Assembly: GCA_023416745.1 (NCBI GenBank)
Contig: JAEZHF010000075.1
Location: 1 to 9,353 of the forward strand
Direction of reading: 5' to 3'
DNA: 9,353 nucleotides
Origin: Bacillota bacterium
GTDB lineage: Bacteria; Bacillota; Clostridia; Christensenellales; SZUA-584
Each line of letters opens with the position of its first letter. The stretch's first letter is position 1. The notes under the pieces were generated by a model. It worked only from the letters and a program-made list of their open reading frames with translations. It was not told the origin of the DNA and ran no database searches. Made by a program: the position numbers and the translations under genes. Positions 5,785 through 9,353 of the stretch are shown in pieces.

Positions 5785-6558
5785 ATGGGCATTGAAGCAA
5801 TACTGAAGGAATCCTTGGACAGCCTGAGCGCGAAGCCGCTCTATGCCCAGCTGGCCGCGCAGTTGGAAAGCCTCATGCGCTCCGGTGAGCTGAAAACGGG
5901 TGAACTGCTGCCCTCCGAACCGGAATTATGCGAAGCCTTGAGCATCAGCCGATCCACCGTGCGTCAGGCTTTCAGGGTTTTAGAGGAGGAAGGCTTTGTG
6001 GTGCGCCGCCGCGGCAAAGGCACTTTTGTCAGCGCGCCCAAGGTACAGCGCCCGCTCTCCCGCCTGTGCAGCTTCACGCGGCAGATGGCGGAGTTGAGTA
6101 TTGAAAGCGCGTCTCGGGTGCTGGAGTTTGACAGAGTGGGTGCGGAAGATGAGAGTATGCCGTTCGGCTTGTCGGTAGAGGCATATAAAATAGTGCGTCT
6201 GCGGTTGACGGACGGGCGGCCTTTCATGATCGACACGGTTTTTCTCCCGGTTTATCTGGCTCCTGCGCTAACGCGGGAAGCCCTTGAAGGACGGTCGTTA
6301 TATGATGTGATTGAGGAGATGACGGGGTATATGCCGCACCGCGCGCATGAATCGTATGAGGTGGTGAAGCTCAGCCTTGAAGAAGCCCGGCTGCTTGATA
6401 CGGATTCGCTGGCGGCGTTTTTGGTGAAGAGGCTGACAAAAATGAAATCAGGCGCACCGTTCGAAGTGGCGTCAATGCTGATACGCGGTGACAGGTGCCG
6501 TCTTGAAGCGGCGCTGGAACGAGATGCGGTGGCGTTTTCACGGCAGCTGCAGACCTGA
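5785..6558 (+). CDS. GntR/HutC-family transcription regulator with UTRA ligand domain
   Basis: This 257 aa DNA-binding protein is the likely local regulator of the BMC operon. Residues 19-82 form the GntR winged helix-turn-helix, with LYAQLAAQLE, LLPSEPELCE, the recognition helix SISRSTVRQAFRVLEEEGFV and the wing RRGKGTFV. Residues about 100-250 match a UTRA domain, which in HutC relatives binds small effectors, often sugar phosphates or amino-acid derivatives. GGGAGG at 5775-5780 lies 4 nt before the ATG. It is downstream of the operon terminator, apparently with its own promoter, and in the same orientation. A sugar-phosphate effector would fit the DERA pathway, but the ligand is inference. 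Its stop lies 3 nt from the end of the convergent DUF4364-like gene, with no hairpin between. Confidence 0.92.
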   Translation: MGIEAILKESLDSLSAKPLYAQLAAQLESLMRSGELKTGELLPSEPELCEALSISRSTVRQAFRVLEEEGFVVRRRGKGTFVSAPKVQRPLSRLCSFTRQMAELSIESASRVLEFDRVGAEDESMPFGLSVEAYKIVRLRLTDGRPFMIDTVFLPVYLAPALTREALEGRSLYDVIEEMTGYMPHRAHESYEVVKLSLEEARLLDTDSLAAFLVKRLTKMKSGAPFEVASMLIRGDRCRLEAALERDAVAFSRQLQT

Positions 6559-6561
6559 TGG

Positions 6562-7080
6562 CTATTCGGCCAGACTGTCGTAAGTGGATTTGTATATCGC
6601 AGGCGCGACATCCTTCCATTTGCGGATGAAAGCTTCGGCGGAATTCTTGGACCAGGTGACCAGATTCAGTTCGAACACGGGCTGCTGGTTTTCCAGCACT
6701 TTTAGCATCACCCGGTATTCACCCTCGTCTATTTTTATATAGTCGGCGGCCAGTTCGGTCTCCATTCGCAAGTCGTCCCGGTTTTCGGCACAGTACGTGT
6801 CGATGGCTTTACGCTGTGATTCAAGCAGCTCCTTTTCCAGATAGAAAACGGTGGTTTCGCCCAACTCTGTGATGGTGTAAAATGTGCCGTTGGGCGTTTC
6901 CCGCTGCTCGACCAGACGGCCTTCGATCAGCTCAAACATGCATTCCTTCAAATCGAAATAATTCAGCCAGCCGTTGTCCGTGACAATGCGGAGTATCTGT
7001 AGCTCTGATAATTGTATATTGATCGTCTTTAGCAAATACAATATGAGCAGCTTATTTTGAGCAATGGCTTCGATGTGCAT
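6562..7080 (-). CDS. DUF4364 family protein, predicted winged-helix DNA-binding protein
   Basis: The 172 aa sequence matches my recollection of DUF4364, a family widespread in Clostridia and close relatives. The start IAQNKLLILYLLKTINIQLSE is followed by a region of YFDLKECMFELIEGRLVE and YTITELGE, which together look like a winged helix (about residues 5-75). The C-terminal half (about 90-170) is mixed alpha/beta, with KIDEGEYRVMLKVLEN. Its function has not been established as far as I know; a transcription regulator is the usual guess. On the minus strand a GGAGG motif lies 7 nt before the ATG, supporting this start. An extended -10 promoter sits at 7114-7122. The gene runs convergently toward the GntR regulator and divergently from the QueG-related gene. 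Confidence 0.82.
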   Translation of the reverse strand: MHIEAIAQNKLLILYLLKTINIQLSELQILRIVTDNGWLNYFDLKECMFELIEGRLVEQRETPNGTFYTITELGETTVFYLEKELLESQRKAIDTYCAENRDDLRMETELAADYIKIDEGEYRVMLKVLENQQPVFELNLVTWSKNSAEAFIRKWKDVAPAIYKSTYDSLAE

Positions 7081-7113
7081 GGACCAACCTCCGGGCGCAA
7101 TTATCTAAATGTT

Positions 7114-7122
7114 ATTATATCA
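7114..7122 (-). promoter_or_regulatory. Extended -10 promoter for the DUF4364-like gene
   Basis: On the minus strand this reads TGATATAAT, a perfect TATAAT with the TG extension one base upstream. No good -35 box lies at 16-18 nt, which extended -10 promoters can tolerate. It is 33 nt upstream of the start codon. Confidence 0.6.
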
Positions 7123-7128
7123 TATTTT

Positions 7129-7157
7129 TTGATATAGTACAGCAAATATGGTATTCT
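7129..7157 (+). promoter_or_regulatory. Candidate promoter for the QueG-related gene
   Basis: TTGATA (7129-7134) and TATTCT (7152-7157) have an ideal 17 nt spacer, and the start codon lies 39 nt downstream. It sits back to back with the divergent minus-strand promoter at 7114-7122, so the two may interfere or be regulated together. Confidence 0.5.
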
Positions 7158-7196
7158 TATTTTTGTGATAAACTATATATTGCGGGGAACAAACGG

Positions 7197-7862
7197 ATGG
7201 TTGGAGAACTAACAGCATTTTTACGCGATCAGGGGGCTGACCTGACGGGGACATCGCATTTGGGTGCGGTGCTGCCCGAGCGGTTTTCAAAGCTGCGATA
7301 TGCGGTGACGATAGGCGTCAGGCTCTCCGACTTTGTTATAAGCGAGGTGACAGACGGGCCGACGATGCTGTATTTTGCGCACTACCGCGCTGCCAATGCA
7401 TATCTGGACGCGCTAGCGTTCAAATGCGTGGGGTGGCTGCAGCGGCGCGGAAAGAACGCACTGGCGATTCCGGCATCCCAGTCCACCAGCAGCGACGGTT
7501 TTGGGGGCGACTTCCCGCACAAGACGGCGGCTAACATGGCCGGGTTGGGATTCATCGGTAAAAGTGCGCTGTTCGTCTCAAACGAGTTTGGGCCACGTGT
7601 GCGTTTGTCAACCGTGCTGACGGATGCAGCACTGCCTGTCGGTGAGTTGCAGCCCATATTGTGCGGCAGCTGCAGCATCTGTGCGGACGCGTGCCCGTGC
7701 GGCGCGATCACCGGCAGGGAATGGTCTAAAAGCGGTGAAAGGGACGACATCGTGGATGCGCTGCGGTGCTCGCGGCACATGAAAAATGCGTATCAGCATA
7801 TCGGGCGCGGTGCTGTTTGCGGCATATGTATGGCTGTGTGCCCAATGGGAAAAAAAGCATAA
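7197..7862 (+). CDS. QueG-related protein with two [4Fe-4S] clusters, function unknown
   Basis: This 221 aa protein belongs to the wider epoxyqueuosine-reductase-like group (COG1600 type). It has an N-terminal part (1-100) like the DUF1730-type region, the family core FPHKTAANMAGLGFIGKSAL (about 103-122) and GPRVRLSTVLTD. The ferredoxin part follows: C156-x2-C159-x2-C162-x3-C166-P, then C191, C208-x2-C211-x3-C215-P, enough cysteines for two clusters. True QueG has an Asp-containing DxxPxxER-type motif just before the AGLGxxGK core and a C-terminal HEAT-repeat tail. Here that motif is replaced by GDFPHK and the protein ends right after the second cluster. It is therefore probably a paralogue with a different redox role. 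GGGGA lies 8 nt before the ATG. It stands alone between the divergent promoter and the stable-RNA cluster. Confidence 0.8.
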   Translation: MVGELTAFLRDQGADLTGTSHLGAVLPERFSKLRYAVTIGVRLSDFVISEVTDGPTMLYFAHYRAANAYLDALAFKCVGWLQRRGKNALAIPASQSTSSDGFGGDFPHKTAANMAGLGFIGKSALFVSNEFGPRVRLSTVLTDAALPVGELQPILCGSCSICADACPCGAITGREWSKSGERDDIVDALRCSRHMKNAYQHIGRGAVCGICMAVCPMGKKA

Positions 7863-7962
7863 ATACATCAGAACATGCATTTATGCTTCGAATAAGCCTG
7901 ACAATATGCATAAGTATATATATTTATAGATTGTAACATCATTCAAAAGTACAAAAAAGCTA

Positions 7963-7990
7963 TTGATTTCACTGAAATATTGTGTATAAT
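7963..7990 (+). promoter_or_regulatory. Strong promoter of the tRNA-Val / 6S RNA cluster
   Basis: TTGATT (7963-7968) and a perfect TATAAT (7985-7990) are spaced by 16 nt, and the mature tRNA begins 18 nt further on. The stretch before it (7863-7962) is AT-rich and holds no reading frame with a ribosome binding site. It has only a weak inverted repeat, TTATGC (7881-7886) and GCATAA (7908-7913), that could loosely end the previous transcript. Confidence 0.8.
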
Positions 7991-8008
7991 ATGAAATGCG
8001 GCTTTTGG

Positions 8009-8085
8009 GGGGTTATAGCTCAGCCGGTTAGAGCGCTACGTTGACATCGTAGAGGTCGTTGGTTCGATCCCAATTAACCCCACCA
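8009..8085 (+). tRNA. tRNA-Val (anticodon GAC), CCA encoded
   Basis: The full cloverleaf can be drawn. The acceptor stem GGGGTTA pairs with TAACCCC, the D arm is GCTC...GAGC, the anticodon arm is CTACG-TTGACAT-CGTAG, and the T arm is GTTGG-TTCGATC-CCAAT. Discriminator A8082 and an encoded CCA (8083-8085) follow. Loop position 34-36 is GAC, which reads the valine codons GUC and GUU. It is transcribed from the promoter at 7963-7990, and the 6S RNA follows with no gap, so processing of one transcript at the CCA end probably forms the 5' end of the next RNA. Confidence 0.96.
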
Positions 8086-8254
8086 GTCCTGCGGTGTTCG
8101 AGAACGCCTGTGTTTTAAACCTACAGAACTTTTACGGGAGCGCGAGTCCTGATACGGATGCCGGGCCCGCATCGACGGGATGACAGAAGTTAAGGCAGCA
8201 CACCCACCTGCTTTTAGGGGCAGGTGTTAAAACTGGGCGGACGGCACCTTGGGA
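8086..8254 (+). ncRNA. ssrS: 6S RNA (SsrS), Gram-positive type
   Basis: 6S RNA mimics an open promoter and binds the housekeeping RNA polymerase holoenzyme. The ends pair as a closing stem: TCCTG (8087-8091) with TGGGA (8250-8254, including G-U pairs), and GGTGT (8093-8097) with GGCACC near 8244-8248, with one mismatch between. Recognisable blocks of clostridial 6S RNAs follow: GTTTTAAACCTACAG, GGGAG, CACCCACCTGC, a 7 bp hairpin CACCTGC/GCAGGTG (8205-8226) and TTAAAAC before the 3' stem. The length of about 169 nt fits the family. No protein reading frame with a ribosome binding site explains this stretch. Assignment is by remembered sequence and structure, and the ends are approximate. Confidence 0.8.
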
Positions 8255-8264
8255 TACATAATAT

Positions 8265-8301
8265 AGCGGAATTGTGTAACGGTAGCACCTACGACTCTGA
8301 C
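8265..8301 (+). pseudogene. tRNA-Gln (anticodon CUG), 5' half only, broken at the anticodon loop
   Basis: The 37 bases match tRNA positions 1-38 without strain. The acceptor strand is AGCGGAA, followed by T8, D stem GTGT (10-13) pairing with GCAC (22-25), A14, the GG pair of the D loop and A21. The anticodon stem strand TACGA and the full loop CTCTGAC come last, with U33 and anticodon CTG for glutamine. The next bases should be TCGTA to close the stem but are GGGGT, and neither a T arm nor a 3' acceptor strand follows. The gene is therefore cut exactly after the anticodon loop. It lies 10 nt after the 6S RNA and was probably the third RNA of this cluster. The likely cause is integration of the element that begins at 8302. 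Confidence 0.75.
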
Positions 8302-8359
8302 GGGGTTCCCGAACAAAATCTGCAATGTCCCATGAAATAGGCACTTTACGAAGCCTTGT

Positions 8360-8397
8360 ACCTACGATTATTTGCTCAAAAAGCAATGAGAGTAGGT
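8360..8397 (+). promoter_or_regulatory. Hairpin covering the integrase ribosome binding site
   Basis: ACCTAC (8360-8365) pairs with GTAGGT (8392-8397), and an inner stem TTGCT (8372-8376) pairs with AGCAA (8382-8386). The 3' outer arm contains the only ribosome-binding-like bases (AGTAGG, 8391-8396) of the integrase, so the folded form would hide them. The ACCTACGA of the 5' arm (8360-8367) also occurs in the broken tRNA at 8287-8294. Confidence 0.45.
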
Positions 8398-8403
8398 ATT
8401 TTA

Positions 8404-9240
8404 ATGTCCAAACAACCAAGGATCAAGGTAACATCTGCACAAGATATCACCTTTACGGAAGTCTACGAACAATTCCAAACCTTTAACAAAGCCAGAAACT
8501 TATCACCTCAGACACTTCGCTTTTATGAACAGAGCCATAGAGCAGTCATCAAATTCATGAATGGAAACTTTGTCATCAGTACCTTTGATGAACAGACCCT
8601 GTATAGGTTTATTAACCATCTGCGGGATGATAGAGGGAATAAGCCTATGACCATCAACACTCACCTGCGCAGTATCAGAGCCATGTTCAACTTTGCGGCG
8701 GAACGTGGTTATATGGAGCATCTTACCGTAAAATCAATTAAAGCAGATACGCCCGTAATGCCTACCTATACTGAGGAAGAGCTTAAGATACTGTTACGAA
8801 AACCGAACATGAACAAAGCAAACTTCTCAGAATATCGGAATTGGGTAATTGTATCCTTTCTTATTGGCACAGGGGCAAGAGCTTCTACCGTATGTAATAT
8901 CAAAGTGAAAGATTTAGACATTAACGCATCCGAAGTGATATTTAGGCATATGAAAACACGCAAGCAGATAGTAGTACCGATTTCAAGCACTCTTAAGGGG
9001 ATACTAATGCAGTACCTTAAGGTGAGAGGTGGAACGGATGATGATTATTTGTTTTGCGAATGTCGTGGGGCAATGCTTACACCAAATGCTCTTAAGTTTG
9101 CTGTCAAGCGATATAACCTCAGACGTGGAATTGTAAAAACTGGAATCCATATGTTCAGACATACCTTCGCCAAGATGTTCATTGTGTCAGGTGGCAATGC
9201 TTTTGTCCTTCAGCGTTTATTGGGGCAGGGAGCGTGTTAG
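8404..9240 (+). CDS. Tyrosine recombinase/integrase, truncated before the catalytic tyrosine
   Basis: These enzymes cut and rejoin DNA at attachment sites to integrate or excise mobile elements. The 278 aa protein has an N-terminal SAM-like core-binding domain (about 15-100, including LSPQTLRFYEQ and INTHLRSIRAMFN) and a catalytic domain with Arg159 in GTGARAS, probable Lys187 in KTRKQ, and the box H249-M-F-R252-H. It then reads LQRLLGQGAC and stops. The family continues LLGH... to a tyrosine about ten residues later, so the last His/Trp position and the nucleophile are lost and the product should be inactive. The ATG at 8404 is chosen for AGTAGG 7 nt upstream; the frame is open further back (ATG 8386). 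Codon use is more AT-rich than that of the operon and regulator genes. Confidence 0.88.
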   Translation: MSKQPRIKVTSAQDITFTEVYEQFQTFNKARNLSPQTLRFYEQSHRAVIKFMNGNFVISTFDEQTLYRFINHLRDDRGNKPMTINTHLRSIRAMFNFAAERGYMEHLTVKSIKADTPVMPTYTEEELKILLRKPNMNKANFSEYRNWVIVSFLIGTGARASTVCNIKVKDLDINASEVIFRHMKTRKQIVVPISSTLKGILMQYLKVRGGTDDDYLFCECRGAMLTPNALKFAVKRYNLRRGIVKTGIHMFRHTFAKMFIVSGGNAFVLQRLLGQGAC

Positions 9241-9353
9241 AATTTTAGACAATCTGCTAAGATGGAAAGAGCGAAAGAATGCGCAGAAATCGGAGGCAGA
9301 AAAATGGGAGAATACAGAAAGAAATACGATGAAGACTTCAAGAAAAATGCGGT
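9235..9353 (+). mobile_element. Left end of an IS3-like insertion sequence (partial)
   Basis: The integrase reading frame stops matching its family at about 9226, and a transposase-like start follows within 80 nt. The most likely left tip is TGTTAGAATTTTAGACAATC at 9235, since IS3-family elements begin with TG. The bases 9228-9234 could also belong to the element or to a target duplication. The right end is outside the window, so the terminal inverted repeat cannot be checked here. Confidence 0.5.
9304..9353 (+). CDS. Transposase OrfA of an IS3-like element, N-terminus (partial)
   Basis: The frame from the ATG at 9304 runs off the window and reads MGEYRKKYDEDFKKNAV. The K-Y-D-E-x-F-K-x-x-A-V pattern is the usual start of the helix-turn-helix OrfA protein of IS3-type elements, which binds the terminal repeats. 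GGAGG at 9291-9295 lies 8 nt before the ATG. An earlier in-frame ATG at 9262 exists without such a site. With only 16 complete codons the family call rests on this motif alone. Confidence 0.6.
   Translation, partial: MGEYRKKYDEDFKKNA

Larger units (their letters stand above)
8302..9353. mobile_element. Left end of an integrative element inserted in tRNA-Gln (extends beyond window)
   Basis: The element is inferred from three signs. The tRNA-Gln sequence ends abruptly at 8301, an integrase gene starts about 100 nt later, and base composition turns clearly more AT-rich than in the operon and regulator region. The 7 base anticodon loop CTCTGAC (8295-8301), flanked by a stem that acts as an inverted repeat in the intact tRNA, is a typical core for a tyrosine recombinase, so 8290-8305 is the probable attL. 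The right end is outside the window. A second insertion (from about 9228-9235) interrupts the integrase. Confidence 0.6.

Noticed and set aside
8302..8355. Searched for a restored 3' half of tRNA-Gln right after the break
   Set aside because: GGGGTTCCCGAAC looks superficially like a T arm, but it cannot pair with the anticodon stem, has no TTCGA/TTCAA loop in place, and no strand complementary to AGCGGAA follows.
8132..8419. Minus-strand open frame of 95 codons over the 6S RNA and integrase leader
   Set aside because: It overlaps structured RNA features and shows no recognisable protein motif. I treated it as chance.
1..9353. CRISPR array, toxin-antitoxin or phage structural genes
   Set aside because: No regularly spaced repeats and no such protein motifs were seen. 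The only mobile signals are the integrase and the IS end at the right side.

Overview
The window looks like a moderately GC-rich Bacillota chromosome, most likely class Clostridia. The pointers are a DUF4364-type gene, strong AGGAGG-type ribosome binding sites, a Gram-positive-style 6S RNA and an encoded tRNA CCA end. No species can be named from the sequence alone.

Region 1 (1-5600) is the downstream part of a bacterial microcompartment (BMC) operon on the + strand. It holds the tail of an unidentified gene, a CoA-acylating aldehyde dehydrogenase with an N-terminal encapsulation-type helix, a PduS-like flavin/Fe-S protein, a PduT-like trimer shell protein with a pore cysteine, two PduA/J-like hexamer shell proteins, two EutN/CcmL-like pentamer vertex proteins, and a deoxyribose-phosphate aldolase (DERA, DeoC) that also carries an N-terminal encapsulation-type helix. 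This combination fits the class called sugar-phosphate-utilising (SPU) BMCs. The likely chemistry is cleavage of a deoxy-sugar phosphate to acetaldehyde plus glyceraldehyde-3-phosphate, then oxidation of the trapped acetaldehyde to acetyl-CoA. PduS and PduT may carry the reducing equivalents through the shell. A hairpin terminator lies at 5572-5597.

Region 2 (5600-7862) starts with an intergenic stretch of three hairpins and a repeated TTGTGCGCTC motif. A GntR/HutC-family regulator with a UTRA domain follows and is the probable local regulator of the BMC. Convergent to it, 3 nt away, is a DUF4364-like winged-helix gene. Divergent from that gene is a short QueG-related protein with two [4Fe-4S] clusters that lacks the usual QueG active-site motif.

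Region 3 (7963-8301) is a stable-RNA cluster behind a strong promoter: tRNA-Val(GAC), a 6S RNA starting directly after its CCA end, and the 5' half of a tRNA-Gln(CUG). The tRNA-Gln stops matching exactly at the end of its anticodon loop.

Region 4 (8302-9353) is more AT-rich and mobile. A tyrosine integrase gene begins about 100 nt after the broken tRNA, which suggests an element integrated into the anticodon loop. The integrase is itself cut off before its catalytic tyrosine by what looks like the left end of an IS3-like insertion sequence, whose transposase OrfA begins at the window edge. The window therefore shows an intact metabolic organelle operon beside a tRNA target hit by two nested insertions.
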